Positions 8,947-17,679 are shown, numbered from the stretch's first letter. The stretch is 45,057 nt of DNA from JABCPE02 sp963518955 (GCA_963518955.1 CAUQKI010000013.1:1-45057); one strand, 5' to 3'. Notes: a model not told the origin generated them from the letters alone. Numbers and translations: made by a program.

Positions 8947-11556
8947 ATGGCAATTCCAGATAAATATAATCCACAAGAAACGGAACAAAAATGGTACAGC
9001 TACTGGCTGGAAAACAAATATTTCCACTCTGAACCGAATGACAAACCGCCTTACACCATTGTCATTCCGCCGCCCAATGTTACAGGGATTCTTCACATGG
9101 GACACATGCTGAATAACACCATTCAGGATGTTTTGGTGAGAAGAGCCAGAATGAAAGGCTTCAATGCCTGCTGGGTGCCAGGGACAGACCATGCGTCCAT
9201 CGCTACAGAGGCGAAAGTAGTGGCTAAGCTCAAAGAACAGGGCGTTAGCAAATCGGATATTACCCGTGAGGAGTTCCTAAAACACGCTTGGGACTGGACG
9301 AATCAGTATGGTGGAACCATCCTTGAACAGCTTAAAAAACTGGGTTGTTCTTGCGACTGGGACAGAACTCGTTTCACATTGGAGGATAAACTCTCTCAGC
9401 AGGTGATAAAATCTTTTGTTGATTTGTATAACAAAGGGCTGATTTACCGTGGTTACAGAATGGTAAACTGGGATCCAGAGGCGAAAACCAACATCTCTGA
9501 TGAGGAAGTGATTTTCAAGGAGCAAAACGGAAAATTATATTTCTTAAAATACCAAATAGAAGGCTCAGAGGAGTTCCTTACCGTGGCTACCACTCGTCCA
9601 GAAACTATTTTTGGCGATGTGGCTATTTGTATCAATCCTAATGATGAGAGATACGCTCATCTGAAAGGGAAAAAAGCCATTGTTCCGATTGTAAATCGTG
9701 CCGTTCCGATTATTGAGGATGATTATGTGGATATAGAATTTGGGACAGGAGCTTTGAAAATTACTCCTGCTCACGATGTCAATGACTATGAAATCGGACA
9801 GAAGCACAGCCTTCCGATGCTTGATATCTTGGATGATGATGCTAACCTGAACGAGCATGGTCTGCATTATGCAGGGAAAAATCGTTTTGAGGTAAGAAAA
9901 GCCATTGCCAAAGAATTAGAAGAGAAAAATCTTTTGCTAAAAGCCGAAGATTATGTAAATAAAGTAGGAACTTCCGAGAGAACAGGAGCCGTGATAGAAC
10001 CAAAAATATCACAGCAGTGGTTTCTGAAAATGTCTGAAATCGCAAAACCTGCTCTGGATGTGGTGATGAATGATGAAATAAAATTCCATCCCGAAAAGTT
10101 CAAAAACACCTATAAACATTGGATGGAAAACATCCGCGACTGGAATATTTCGCGACAGCTATGGTGGGGACAGCGCATCCCAGCGTATTATTATGGCGAT
10201 GGCGAAAATGATTTTGTAGTGGCGGAAAACATAGATGAAGCCCTAAAATTAGCCAAAACTAAAAATCCAAATTTAGAAATGGCTAACCTTCGCCAGGATG
10301 AAGATGCTCTGGACACTTGGTTCTCTTCTTGGCTGTGGCCGATGTCTGTTTTTGATGGACTTTTAGACCCTGAAAATAAGGATATTAACTATTATTACCC
10401 AACGGCAGATTTGGTTACAGGGCCAGATATTATTTTCTTCTGGGTGGCTCGTATGATAATGGCAGGACTGGAATGGAGAGGAAAAGTTCCGTTTAAAAAT
10501 GTGTATTTCACAGGGATTGTAAGGGATAAACAAAGAAGAAAAATGTCCAAATCTCTGGGGAATTCACCAGACCCATTGGAATTGATTGACAAATATGGTG
10601 CGGACAGCGTGAGAGTGGGGATTTTGCTGAGTTCTGCGGCTGGAAATGACCTTCTTTTCGATGAGGATTTGATGCTGCAAGGAAGAAACTTTGCAACGAA
10701 AATTTATAATGCATTTAAGCTGACACAAAGCTGGACAAAAGAAATAAAACCAGCTGGAGAGGCTGAAAAACAAACAATCATTTGGTTTGAAAATCAGATG
10801 AATAAAACCATCAGCGAAATCAATGACCAGTTTGAGAAATTCCGAATTTCAGATGCATTGCATTTACTTTACAAATTGATTTGGGACGACTTCTGTTCGT
10901 GGTATTTGGAAGCGGTGAAACCTAATTTTGGGGAAAGTATTTCTCAGGAGGTCTATGACCAGACTATCAGGTTCTTTGAGGAGCTGATGAGACTTCTTCA
11001 TCCGTTTATGCCGTTCCTCACGGAGGAGCTTTATCAGCATATCGCGGAGCGAAACACATCGGAAGCGCTGGTTATCGCTCAGCAGAAAAATGCAGAAAGT
11101 TTTAATGAAAATATCATCTCTGCGTTTGATACGGCGAAAGAAATCATCTCAGGTGTGAGAAATTACCGCCAGAGCAAAGGAATTTCGCCAAGGGAAGAAG
11201 TGGAAGTGTTCACCAATGAAAGCTCTTTTGCGAATGAAAATGTAATCAGAAAACTGGCGAACATCTCTGAAATTCATTATTCCGAGAAAACGGATAAGCC
11301 GAGCTTTACTTTCCTAGTGGGAGCGGTGGAAATCTCTGTTCCGCTGAGCGAAAACTTAGATTTAGGCGAAGAAAAAAAGAAAACCGAGGAAGAATTGGCT
11401 TACCTGAAAGGCTTTTTGGTTTCGGTGGAGAAAAAACTCAGCAATGAGAAATTCGTAGCCAACGCTAAGCCCGAAATTGTAGAAACCGAGCGTAAAAAAC
11501 AGAAAGATACGCTGGAGAAAATCGCGATTTTGGAGGAGAAATTGAAAGGATTGTAA
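8947..11556 (+). CDS. valS: Valine--tRNA ligase
   Basis: Class I aminoacyl-tRNA synthetase of 869 residues that charges tRNA-Val in the cytoplasm. The start is set at the ATG giving MAIPDKYNPQETEQKWYSYW; a longer frame opens at 8905 but lies upstream of the predicted transcript start. The HIGH motif appears as HMGH within PPPNVTGILHMGHMLNN, and the KMSKS loop as RRKMSKSLGNSPDP. The CP1 editing domain is present (ATTRPETIFGDVAICINP). The C-terminus ends in the lysine/glutamate-rich coiled-coil arm typical of ValRS. It is flanked by terminators on both sides, so it is probably monocistronic. Confidence 0.97.
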   Translation: MAIPDKYNPQETEQKWYSYWLENKYFHSEPNDKPPYTIVIPPPNVTGILHMGHMLNNTIQDVLVRRARMKGFNACWVPGTDHASIATEAKVVAKLKEQGVSKSDITREEFLKHAWDWTNQYGGTILEQLKKLGCSCDWDRTRFTLEDKLSQQVIKSFVDLYNKGLIYRGYRMVNWDPEAKTNISDEEVIFKEQNGKLYFLKYQIEGSEEFLTVATTRPETIFGDVAICINPNDERYAHLKGKKAIVPIVNRAVPIIEDDYVDIEFGTGALKITPAHDVNDYEIGQKHSLPMLDILDDDANLNEHGLHYAGKNRFEVRKAIAKELEEKNLLLKAEDYVNKVGTSERTGAVIEPKISQQWFLKMSEIAKPALDVVMNDEIKFHPEKFKNTYKHWMENIRDWNISRQLWWGQRIPAYYYGDGENDFVVAENIDEALKLAKTKNPNLEMANLRQDEDALDTWFSSWLWPMSVFDGLLDPENKDINYYYPTADLVTGPDIIFFWVARMIMAGLEWRGKVPFKNVYFTGIVRDKQRRKMSKSLGNSPDPLELIDKYGADSVRVGILLSSAAGNDLLFDEDLMLQGRNFATKIYNAFKLTQSWTKEIKPAGEAEKQTIIWFENQMNKTISEINDQFEKFRISDALHLLYKLIWDDFCSWYLEAVKPNFGESISQEVYDQTIRFFEELMRLLHPFMPFLTEELYQHIAERNTSEALVIAQQKNAESFNENIISAFDTAKEIISGVRNYRQSKGISPREEVEVFTNESSFANENVIRKLANISEIHYSEKTDKPSFTFLVGAVEISVPLSENLDLGEEKKKTEEELAYLKGFLVSVEKKLSNEKFVANAKPEIVETERKKQKDTLEKIAILEEKLKGL

Positions 11557-11567
11557 AATAAATTTAT

Positions 11568-11596
11568 AAAGGCTGTTTCTAGTGAGGCAGCCTTTT
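11568..11596 (+). terminator. Terminator after valS
   Basis: AAAGGCTG pairs with CAGCCTTT across a 12-base loop, with T-rich sequence following. Confidence 0.75.
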
Positions 11597-11628
11597 AGAT
11601 TTAAAAAAATTCTCTAAAAAGAATTTAG

Positions 11629-11636
11629 TAACTTTG
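11629..11636 (+). promoter_or_regulatory. -7 box of tatA
   Basis: TAACTTTG is an exact TAnnTTTG match, 25 bases before the ATG at 11661. It excludes an earlier in-frame start at 11634, which overlaps the box itself. Confidence 0.55.
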
Positions 11637-11660
11637 TATTTTGTAAATATCCAAATTATT

Positions 11661-11918
11661 ATGGGAGATTTAAGTTTTGGAGAGATTTTCGTGATTTTTT
11701 TGGTCATTATGATATTTTTTGGACCGAAGAAAATTCCTCAGATAGCTCGTGAACTAGGGCAGGGGCTGAGAAAAATGCGTGGAGCAGTGGATGATATTAA
11801 GCAGGAAATCATGAAGGAAACAGAAGACAACCCTGTCTCTGAAATAAAAAATGAAATAGACAAAGTAAAGCAGGAGGCGGCCAATCTGATGCAGGAAGAA
11901 GATAAAAAAACAAAATAA
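11661..11918 (+). CDS. tatA: Sec-independent (twin-arginine) translocase subunit TatA/E
   Basis: An 85-residue pore-forming component of the Tat pathway, which exports folded proteins. It has one N-terminal membrane helix (about residues 4-20, FGEIFVIFLVIMIFFG), then the invariant FGPKKIPQIARELGQGLRKMR hinge and amphipathic helix, then a charged coiled-coil-like tail. The ATG at 11661 is chosen over an upstream frame because the family begins 'MG.LSFGEI' and because of the promoter position. No tatC or tatB is adjacent. The stop codon abuts the start of the PAP2 gene (TAAATG), so the two are probably cotranscribed. Confidence 0.93.
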   Translation: MGDLSFGEIFVIFLVIMIFFGPKKIPQIARELGQGLRKMRGAVDDIKQEIMKETEDNPVSEIKNEIDKVKQEAANLMQEEDKKTK

Positions 11919-12482
11919 ATGATAGAGGTAATATCGCAGGATAAGGAGATTTTTCTGTATTTGAATAATTTGGGAAGTGCAGAATTTGATGCCTTTTGGA
12001 AGTTTGTTTCTGGAAAATGGTCTTGGATACCGCTTTATGCTGGACTGCTGTATCTTTTGTATCGTAATTATTCTCGTAAAGAGCTGATTTATATCGTTTT
12101 AGCATTAGCCGTTTCGGTGGCTGTTTCAGACCAGATAGCCAATATTTTTAAATATGGTTTGGAAAGGCTGAGACCCTGCCATGATGCTGAATTACAACCA
12201 TATATGAGAATAGTAGAATGTGGAGGGCGCTATGGATTTTATTCCAGCCACGCATCGAATACCTTTCTTTTAGCGAGTTTTCTAAGTCCGTTATTAGGGC
12301 ATAGATATAGATTTTTGCCAGTGTTTTTATTTGTTTGGGCTGGGGTAGTGAGCTATAGCAGGATTTATCTTGGGGTTCATTTTCCGTTGGATGTTCTGAT
12401 GGGAACTTTTATGGGAATAATCATTGGCAAGGCTGGTGTATATACTTTTAGAAAAATTAGTCATAAAAAAAAGGAGATCTGA
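11919..12482 (+). CDS. PAP2-family phosphatase, membrane-bound
   Basis: 187 residues with several membrane helices. The three PAP2 signature blocks are visible: KYGLERLRP (motif 1, KxxxxxxRP), YSSHASN (motif 2, variant of PSGH, with S-S-H) and SYSRIYLGVHFPLDV (motif 3, SRxxxxxHxxxD). These form the active site that hydrolyses lipid phosphates such as undecaprenyl pyrophosphate or phosphatidate; the exact substrate cannot be told. It starts directly after the tatA stop. The TGA stop falls in the loop of the bidirectional terminator at 12469. Confidence 0.9.
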   Translation: MIEVISQDKEIFLYLNNLGSAEFDAFWKFVSGKWSWIPLYAGLLYLLYRNYSRKELIYIVLALAVSVAVSDQIANIFKYGLERLRPCHDAELQPYMRIVECGGRYGFYSSHASNTFLLASFLSPLLGHRYRFLPVFLFVWAGVVSYSRIYLGVHFPLDVLMGTFMGIIIGKAGVYTFRKISHKKKEI

Positions 12483-12497
12483 GGTCTCCTTTTATTT
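12469..12497. terminator. Bidirectional terminator between convergent genes
   Basis: AAAAGGAGA pairs with TCTCCTTTT around a 7-base loop, with A-rich and T-rich flanks on either side, between the plus-strand PAP2 gene and the minus-strand repeat-protein gene. Confidence 0.8.
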
Positions 12498-13121
12498 TTT
12501 GTATTTTTTTTCGGATACTTTATTTCCGTTTCTGAAGGTAACTATCTTTTCGGGAGTTCCATCTTTGTAATAATATATCCAATCGCCTATTTTTTTGAAA
12601 TTAGCATCTGTAGGGCCTTTTGCGTTTATATTTCCGTTTGGATAAAATATCTCAAAAGAGTCGGTAGCATTGTTATTGAGTTTGGCTTTACTCTGTATCG
12701 TTCCATTTTCATAATAAGAATGATAATCTCCATGCATTTTGCCGTCTTTATAGTGTATTTTCATTTCCACATTTCCATTAGGGTAGTAGGTAATATATTC
12801 TCCTTCCAAAACGCTCATATGGTCACGATAGACATAGTTTTCTTTCCCGCTGATTTTCCCGTTTTTAGAATAATAAGTCCAAGTTTTTACTTTAAACCCT
12901 TTTTTAAAATATCCTTCGGCACTCTTTGTTCCGTTTTCATAATAGAAAATCGCCTGTCCGTCTAGTTTTCCTTTTTTCCAGTAGCATGCTTCTTTGGTAT
13001 TTCCATTGTCATAAAACTGTTTGCAAAGTCCCTCTTGCAACCCATCTTTGAAGCCACAAGGTTTTTGTGCAAATAATAAATTAGCTGAAAAAACCAAGCC
13101 TATAAACAATAATCTTTTCAT
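12492..13121 (-). CDS. Exported YwqK-like repeat protein (MORN_2 type)
   Basis: 209 residues with a signal peptide (MKRLLFIGLVFSANLLFAQ). The mature part is a chain of about seven repeats of the form 'G....YY.NG....E..Y..GK..G' (for example YYENGTKSAEGYFKKG, YYPNGNVEMKIHYKDGKMHG, YYENGTIQSKAKL). This is the MORN-variant repeat annotated as 'YwqK family antitoxin' in databases. Such exported repeat proteins are common in Flavobacteriia and the antitoxin label should not be taken literally. The function is unknown. It converges on the PAP2 gene and diverges from the gene at 13227. Confidence 0.85.
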   Translation of the reverse strand: MKRLLFIGLVFSANLLFAQKPCGFKDGLQEGLCKQFYDNGNTKEACYWKKGKLDGQAIFYYENGTKSAEGYFKKGFKVKTWTYYSKNGKISGKENYVYRDHMSVLEGEYITYYPNGNVEMKIHYKDGKMHGDYHSYYENGTIQSKAKLNNNATDSFEIFYPNGNINAKGPTDANFKKIGDWIYYYKDGTPEKIVTFRNGNKVSEKKYKK

Positions 13122-13141
13122 AATTTTAAAGTCAATTTTAG

Positions 13142-13170
13142 TTGTGTAAATAATATTTTTATTAATTTTG
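13142..13170 (+). promoter_or_regulatory. Promoter of the exported protein at 13227
   Basis: TTG at 13142-13144, an 18-base spacer, then TAATTTTG (exact TAnnTTTG) at 13163-13170. The predicted start of transcription is close to the hairpin at 13175-13191. Confidence 0.65.
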
Positions 13171-13226
13171 TTAAACCTCTTTGGAAGAGGTAATCAAAAC
13201 ATTGCAAATTTAATGAATTAAAAAAT

Positions 13227-13844
13227 ATGAAAAAGTGTTTAATTGTAATAATTTCTTTTTTATGTGCAGGGGAGATGTTTTCTCAGAAAGATAGTTATTT
13301 TCCTCAGGTTTTTTTTGACAAAAAACAAGCAGAAGCTCAGTTGGGCTACGGTAAATCCACTATAGAAGGGGTGGCTTTTACGAGAGAGAAAAGAAATGTT
13401 CCGCTTACACTGGGAATGGTAAAAGCAAAGATGGGGAAAAAACATGTTGCCAGACCAAATACAGTGATTATGCTTTTTCCTGTTACTGAGTATTTTACCG
13501 AGTTTTATAACCTTAGAAGAAAAATAGAAAGCAGTAAAAAGCAGGTTCTGATGTCCAAAGAAGCGTTTGCTGTCAGAAGGGAAGCCTATACGGATGACTA
13601 TGGAAGATTTAAATTTGAGAATCTGAAAGTAGGAAAATATTATATAGAAACGATAGTGGATTTCACTGCGGTGGGCAGCTATAAAAAGCAAACAGGAACC
13701 TCTACAGCGTATAATGTATATGGAACTCCGCTCTATTCCACACCGATATATGAAACATTTTTCTACGACTATGAAGACTCGCACAGAGAAAGCAAATTCG
13801 TGGAAATAAAAAAAGATGGACAGGTGATAGAAATAAAATTATAA
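13227..13844 (+). CDS. Exported protein with carboxypeptidase-regulatory-like segment
   Basis: 205 residues with a signal peptide (MKKCLIVIISFLCAGEMFSQ). The middle contains 'REAYTDDYGRFKFENLKVGKYYIET', the beta-sandwich pattern of the carboxypeptidase regulatory-like/CNA-B-like fold (…TDdnGrF.F.nL..GkYyie). Upstream, TIEGVAFTREKRNVPLTLGMVKAK could be the first strands of the same domain. No catalytic motif is seen. It is probably a periplasmic or surface structural protein; its role is unknown. It ends at a perfect palindromic terminator shared with the convergent ABC gene. Confidence 0.8.
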   Translation: MKKCLIVIISFLCAGEMFSQKDSYFPQVFFDKKQAEAQLGYGKSTIEGVAFTREKRNVPLTLGMVKAKMGKKHVARPNTVIMLFPVTEYFTEFYNLRRKIESSKKQVLMSKEAFAVRREAYTDDYGRFKFENLKVGKYYIETIVDFTAVGSYKKQTGTSTAYNVYGTPLYSTPIYETFFYDYEDSHRESKFVEIKKDGQVIEIKL

Positions 13845-13850
13845 GAAATA

Positions 13851-13878
13851 AAAAAAGAGTGAATATTCACTCTTTTTT
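13851..13878. terminator. Perfect palindromic bidirectional terminator
   Basis: A 28-base perfect palindrome built on GAGTGAAT/ATTCACTC with A6 and T6 flanks. It serves the plus-strand exported gene and the minus-strand ABC ATPase gene. Confidence 0.92.
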
Positions 13879-13880
13879 GT

Positions 13881-14549
13881 TTAGTCTATAATCAAACCAT
13901 CTTTCATGGTTAGTTTTCGGTCTGTGCTTTCTGCCAATATCGGGTTGTGAGTGATGATGACAAAAGTCTGATTGTATTTTTCCCTCAAATCAAAAAACAA
14001 CTGATGCAGAGAGTCTGCGTTTTTGGAGTCAAGGTTTCCTGTAGGTTCATCAGCAAAAATAATTTTAGGCGAATTTATCAAAGCACGGATAACCGCCACC
14101 CTTTGCGCTTCACCGCCAGAGAGCATTTTTGGTTTGTAATGGATGCGGTCTACTACATTTAGCTCTTCGAAAAGCTGCATCGCTTTTTCTTTGTAATCTT
14201 TTACATTTTTCCCAGCGATTCTTATCGGCATCATCACATTTTCTAAAGCCGTAAACTCTGGCAAAAGCTGATGGTGCTGAAAAACAAAACCAATATTTTC
14301 GTTTCGGAATTTTGATAATTCTTTGTCATTCATTTTTAAGAAAGATTCTCCGAAAAGAAGGATTTCTGTTTCGTGTTTTTGAATATCCGAGGGCAAGTCC
14401 AAAGTCCCTAAAATCTGCAAAAGAGTGGATTTTCCAGCTCCAGATTCTCCTACGATAGAGACGATCTCGCCTTTGTGAATTTCTAAATTTACTCCTTTGA
14501 GAACTTCCAGCTCTCCATAAGATTTATGAATGTTTTTTGCTTTTATCAT
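13881..14549 (-). CDS. ABC transporter ATP-binding protein, LolD/MacB type
   Basis: A 222-residue nucleotide-binding subunit counted from the ATG giving MIKAKNIHKSYG; an in-frame ATG five codons earlier (14564) is possible. Walker A is GESGAGKST (about residues 34-42), the Q-loop lies in GFVFQHHQLLPEFTALENV, the signature is MLSGGEAQRVA, Walker B is KIIFADEPTGNLD and the switch His is in VIITHN. The 'HQLLPEFTALENVMMP' stretch and overall length match the LolD/MacB/FtsE subgroup (type VII). Lipoprotein release is the usual annotation, but no LolC/E-type permease is adjacent, so the partner is uncertain. Confidence 0.92.
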   Translation of the reverse strand: MIKAKNIHKSYGELEVLKGVNLEIHKGEIVSIVGESGAGKSTLLQILGTLDLPSDIQKHETEILLFGESFLKMNDKELSKFRNENIGFVFQHHQLLPEFTALENVMMPIRIAGKNVKDYKEKAMQLFEELNVVDRIHYKPKMLSGGEAQRVAVIRALINSPKIIFADEPTGNLDSKNADSLHQLFFDLREKYNQTFVIITHNPILAESTDRKLTMKDGLIID

Positions 14550-14607
14550 GTTTGAATTTAGCATAAACTGATTATGCCTGAGGGCAAAGATAATAAACTT
14601 TTTAGTT

Positions 14608-14637
14608 TTTGGGATTTCTTTTTTGTTTATAATTTCG
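14608..14637 (+). promoter_or_regulatory. Promoter of the Imm40-like gene
   Basis: TTTG ending at 14611, then an 18-base spacer, then TAATTTCG at 14630-14637 (one mismatch to TAnnTTTG). It supports the ATG at 14659 rather than an earlier in-frame ATG at 14623, which would lie inside the promoter. Confidence 0.5.
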
Positions 14638-14658
14638 CAAAGGAATATAGATTTTAGA

Positions 14659-15045
14659 ATGAAAAAAGAATTATGGTTTTTAGGTTTTTTGAACGAAAAT
14701 GGCAGACCTTTGTCAGTTGATTATCAGAGCGAAGAAAAGGCATTGTTGGTAGAAGATGCCTTACAGGCGATAGAATTATTAAGTGAAGAAAACACCGCAA
14801 TCTATGGAGGTGATATTCTCACGGAAGCCGATGGAGAGCTTGTTTATGCTCATGATATATGGGGAAAAGAGTATCATTATCTGAACTGGTATTGTGATAA
14901 ATTAGATGATGAAGAGAGAGCAGATTATTTACAAAGAAGCTATGATAAAGCCAAAGAAGGAATCATGGAAGCGAAAAAAGTAGCTGACCGATTGGGTAAA
15001 AAATGTTACATTGTGCTGGTTACAGAATATATTCATTTAACCTAA
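14659..15045 (+). CDS. Imm40-like putative immunity protein
   Basis: 128 residues, acidic, no signal peptide. The arrangement 'ALQAIELLSEENTAIYGGDILTEADGELVYAHDIW' (a helix, then a strand with GGD, then a short hairpin), followed by 'QRSYDKAKEGIMEAKK', resembles the Imm40 family of polymorphic-toxin immunity proteins. I base this on remembered motif shape, not on an alignment. There is no toxin gene nearby, so it may be an orphan immunity gene, or the family may have another role. The ATG at 14659 is chosen because the promoter box lies just before it. Confidence 0.65.
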   Translation: MKKELWFLGFLNENGRPLSVDYQSEEKALLVEDALQAIELLSEENTAIYGGDILTEADGELVYAHDIWGKEYHYLNWYCDKLDDEERADYLQRSYDKAKEGIMEAKKVADRLGKKCYIVLVTEYIHLT

Positions 15046-15062
15046 AAATGATAAAATATTAT

Positions 15063-15070
15063 TATTTTTG
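15063..15070 (+). promoter_or_regulatory. -7 box of trmD
   Basis: TATTTTTG, an exact TAnnTTTG match, 16 bases before the trmD ATG. Confidence 0.5.
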
Positions 15071-15086
15071 CGGAAAATTCTGATTT

Positions 15087-15761
15087 ATGAGGATAGATAT
15101 CATCACTGTGGTTCCAGAACTGATGGAAAGCCCTTTTAAGGTTTCGATGCTAAAAAGAGCGATAGAAAAAGGGCTGGCAGAAATACATTTCCATAATGTA
15201 AGAGATTATTCCACAAATAATTATAAACAAATAGATGATACCCAGTATGGCGGCGGCGCGGGAATGGTAATGATGGTGGAACCGCTGGATAAATGCATTT
15301 CTCAGCTAAAATCAGAGCGAAACTATCATGAAATCATCTATCTGACGCCAGATGGCAAGACACTCAATCAAAAAATAGCAAACAGCCTTTCACTGAAAGA
15401 AAACCTGATTTTAATCTGTGGGCATTACAAGGGTATTGACCAGAGAGTGAGGGATTTACATGTAACTATGGAGATTTCCATCGGGGATTTTGTCCTTACA
15501 GGAGGGGAGCTGGCGGCATGTGTCCTTGTGGATTCTGTGGTCAGACTTTTGCCAGGTGTTCTGAATGATGAGCAGTCAGCCCTTACGGATAGTTTTCAGG
15601 ACAATCTTCTTTCGCCGCCGATATACACACGCCCAGAAGTCTATAAGGGGCTGGAAGTTCCGAAAGTTCTTTTGAGTGGTAATTTTGCAGCGATAGAGCA
15701 GTGGCGACACGAAAAAGCACTAGAAATCACCCAGCAGAAGCGCCCAGACTTATTGGATTAA
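15087..15761 (+). CDS. trmD: tRNA (guanine37-N1)-methyltransferase
   Basis: 224 residues of the SPOUT-class TrmD, which methylates G37 next to the anticodon using S-adenosylmethionine and prevents +1 frameshifting. Family hallmarks are the N-terminal MRIDIITVVPELMESPF, the DDTQYGGGAGMVMMVEPL loop, LICGHYKGIDQRV and the trefoil-knot SAM pocket ISIGDFVLTGGELAACVLVDSVVRLLPGVL. The C-terminal SGNFAAIEQWRHEKALEITQQKRPDLL is the canonical end. It is a full-length protein for the family. It is not next to rpsP, rimM or rplS, as it is in many other phyla. Confidence 0.97.
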   Translation: MRIDIITVVPELMESPFKVSMLKRAIEKGLAEIHFHNVRDYSTNNYKQIDDTQYGGGAGMVMMVEPLDKCISQLKSERNYHEIIYLTPDGKTLNQKIANSLSLKENLILICGHYKGIDQRVRDLHVTMEISIGDFVLTGGELAACVLVDSVVRLLPGVLNDEQSALTDSFQDNLLSPPIYTRPEVYKGLEVPKVLLSGNFAAIEQWRHEKALEITQQKRPDLLD

Positions 15762-15827
15762 ATAATTTAAATTTTCAAAGGATTTTTGCTAAAAAAATGA
15801 TACCTTGCGGTATATTTTAGGATAACG

Positions 15828-16781
15828 ATGAAGAGTCATAAAGAACTGGCGGTTTTTTATAATGTGGAAAATCTTTTTCCGCCCGATGAGAAATTTGTAA
15901 AAGGAGAGAGTAAAAAATTCTCTGGCCTTAAAAAATGGAATGAATGGCGGTATAAACATAAGCTGCAGAGGCTTTCTCATGTCTTTGGACTTATGAAACA
16001 TGAAAAAGGCGAGCTTCCTTTCATCATTGGTTTGGCGGAAATTGCGGATAATACAGTGCTGGAAGACCTGATTCAGCAGCCTGTCTTTGATGGCAGATAT
16101 GCCTATGTGCATTATGATTCTTTGGACGAAAGAGGCGTAGACACGGCGCTTCTTTATGACAAAACCAAGATAGATATTATAGATTCTGATACGATAAGTT
16201 TTATTTTTGAATTTGAAGAAGATGGCGTGGATGGCATGGATACGACCAGAGATATTCTTCATTGCAAAGTCCGATACAGAGGGGATATTCTCAATATTTT
16301 TGTTCTTCATCTACCATCAAAAAGAGATGATGGTATCAACCAGCCCAAAAGGGACTATATCCTAAACGAAGTCAAAGAAAAAACATTGGCTCTTCTCAAA
16401 GACAACCGAGAAGCCGTGATGCTTTTGGGAGATTTTAATGAAAATCCCTATGCAGAAAATATGAACTTTTTGCTCTATAATGACGGCTCGGAAAAGATTT
16501 TGGAAAATCCTTTTTCGAGGCTGTATCATGAGCGCAGATATTCCACTTTTTACTCAAAACAAGGACTTTTATTTGACCAAATCATACTTTCTGAGTATTT
16601 CTATGGGCAAAATTCTTTATTAAGGTTTGAGAAAGCAGAAGTCTTTGCACATAATGACCTCAGAACCAGAGATGGAAAATATCAAGGGAAACCTTTCCGT
16701 ACCTATGCAGGAACGCGGTATTTAGGAGGGTATAGTGACCATTTTCCTGTTTTGGTGGAATTAAAAGTATCAAATCATTAA
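15828..16781 (+). CDS. Endonuclease/exonuclease/phosphatase (EEP) family protein
   Basis: 317 residues, cytoplasmic (no signal peptide). EEP-fold metal and catalytic motifs are FYNVENLFPPD near the start (N and E), LAEIAD, LHLPSKRDD (the His motif), LLGDFNENPY (D, N) and GYSDHFPVLVEL (the terminal SDH). This fold covers nucleases, phosphodiesterases and lipid phosphatases, and the substrate cannot be told from sequence alone. It sits between trmD and a CvfB-like gene, all on the same strand with short gaps. The length is normal for Bacteroidota members. Confidence 0.88.
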   Translation: MKSHKELAVFYNVENLFPPDEKFVKGESKKFSGLKKWNEWRYKHKLQRLSHVFGLMKHEKGELPFIIGLAEIADNTVLEDLIQQPVFDGRYAYVHYDSLDERGVDTALLYDKTKIDIIDSDTISFIFEFEEDGVDGMDTTRDILHCKVRYRGDILNIFVLHLPSKRDDGINQPKRDYILNEVKEKTLALLKDNREAVMLLGDFNENPYAENMNFLLYNDGSEKILENPFSRLYHERRYSTFYSKQGLLFDQIILSEYFYGQNSLLRFEKAEVFAHNDLRTRDGKYQGKPFRTYAGTRYLGGYSDHFPVLVELKVSNH

Positions 16782-16824
16782 AAAAAACTCCCAAAAAGAG
16801 GAGTAAATAAAACAATAAAAACTA

Positions 16825-17649
16825 ATGGAATTAGGAAAAATACAGACACTAACAGTCTCAGAACGAAATCATCAGGGCGTTTATTTAGAAGATAAAAATA
16901 AGGAAAAATGTTTTCTTCCGAAGATTTTTTCTGATGAAAGCTGGAATATAGGAGATGAAGTGGAAGTGTTTGTTTATCAGGATAATAACCAGCTGCAAGC
17001 GACCATAGAAACGCCGTTTTGCCAAGTTGGGGAGTTTGCGGTTATGACCTGCACCCATACCCTTCCGAGTGGGGTTTTTATGGATTGGGGGATTATTAAG
17101 GATTTATTTATCCCTTATAAACAGCAGAAAACCAAGATAATAGAAGGGAAAAAATATTTAGTCTATGTCTATATCGATGAAGAAACGGGGCTTTTGACGG
17201 GGACTACTAAATTTAAAAGAAATCCACAGTATCAGGAACTTCCATTTAAAAAAGGTGATAAAGTTTCTCTAATCATAGCCAATGAATCTGAACTCGGCTG
17301 GAATGTCATCATTAATCAAAAATATATAGGATTGGTTTATTTTTCGGATATTTACAAAAAACTTTATCCATTTTCAGAAGAAGTAGGATACATCAAAAAC
17401 CTTCGCGAAGATGGGAAAATAGATGTTTCTTTGCAGCCAGAAGGATACCAAAACATGGATGAATTTAAGCAGAAAATATTAGAAAAACTGGAGCAGGGCT
17501 ATGGGCTTTTGTATCTTTCTGATGAATCTTCGCCAGAGGAAATAAAGGAAGAACTGCAAATGAGCAAGAAAAACTTTAAAAAGGCTATCGGAGGGCTTTA
17601 TAAGGATAAAATCATAGAAATTTTAGATGATAGAATTAAGCTCTTGTAA
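16825..17649 (+). CDS. CvfB-like S1 RNA-binding domain protein
   Basis: 274 residues. It is made of consecutive S1-type OB folds: MELGKIQTLTVSERNHQGVYLED, then 'LPSGVFMDWGIIKDLFIPYKQQ' and 'SELGWNVIINQKYIGLVYFSDIYKKLYPFSEEVGYIKNLREDGKIDVSL'. A C-terminal winged-helix-like segment (EIKEELQMSKKNFKKAIGGLYKDKIIEIL) follows. This matches the CvfB/YitL family, which was described in Staphylococcus as an RNA-binding regulator of virulence genes. The role in Bacteroidota is not established. It is complete and probably cotranscribed with the ArsC-like gene downstream. Confidence 0.9.
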   Translation: MELGKIQTLTVSERNHQGVYLEDKNKEKCFLPKIFSDESWNIGDEVEVFVYQDNNQLQATIETPFCQVGEFAVMTCTHTLPSGVFMDWGIIKDLFIPYKQQKTKIIEGKKYLVYVYIDEETGLLTGTTKFKRNPQYQELPFKKGDKVSLIIANESELGWNVIINQKYIGLVYFSDIYKKLYPFSEEVGYIKNLREDGKIDVSLQPEGYQNMDEFKQKILEKLEQGYGLLYLSDESSPEEIKEELQMSKKNFKKAIGGLYKDKIIEILDDRIKLL

Positions 17650-17679
17650 ATATAAATTCATAAAAAGAATTATTTAATA

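Noticed and set aside
12492..13121. 'YwqK antitoxin' as part of a toxin-antitoxin pair
   Set aside because: It has a signal peptide, only MORN-like repeats and no toxin partner. The open frame on the other strand (12720-12965) is a shadow of it.
15801..15814. ATACC-TTGC-GGTAT hairpin before the EEP gene
   Set aside because: Five-bp stem without a T run or a conserved context; likely chance.
15789..16310. 173-codon minus-strand frame within the EEP gene
   Set aside because: Shadow of a gene with clear EEP motifs; its protein has no recognisable features.
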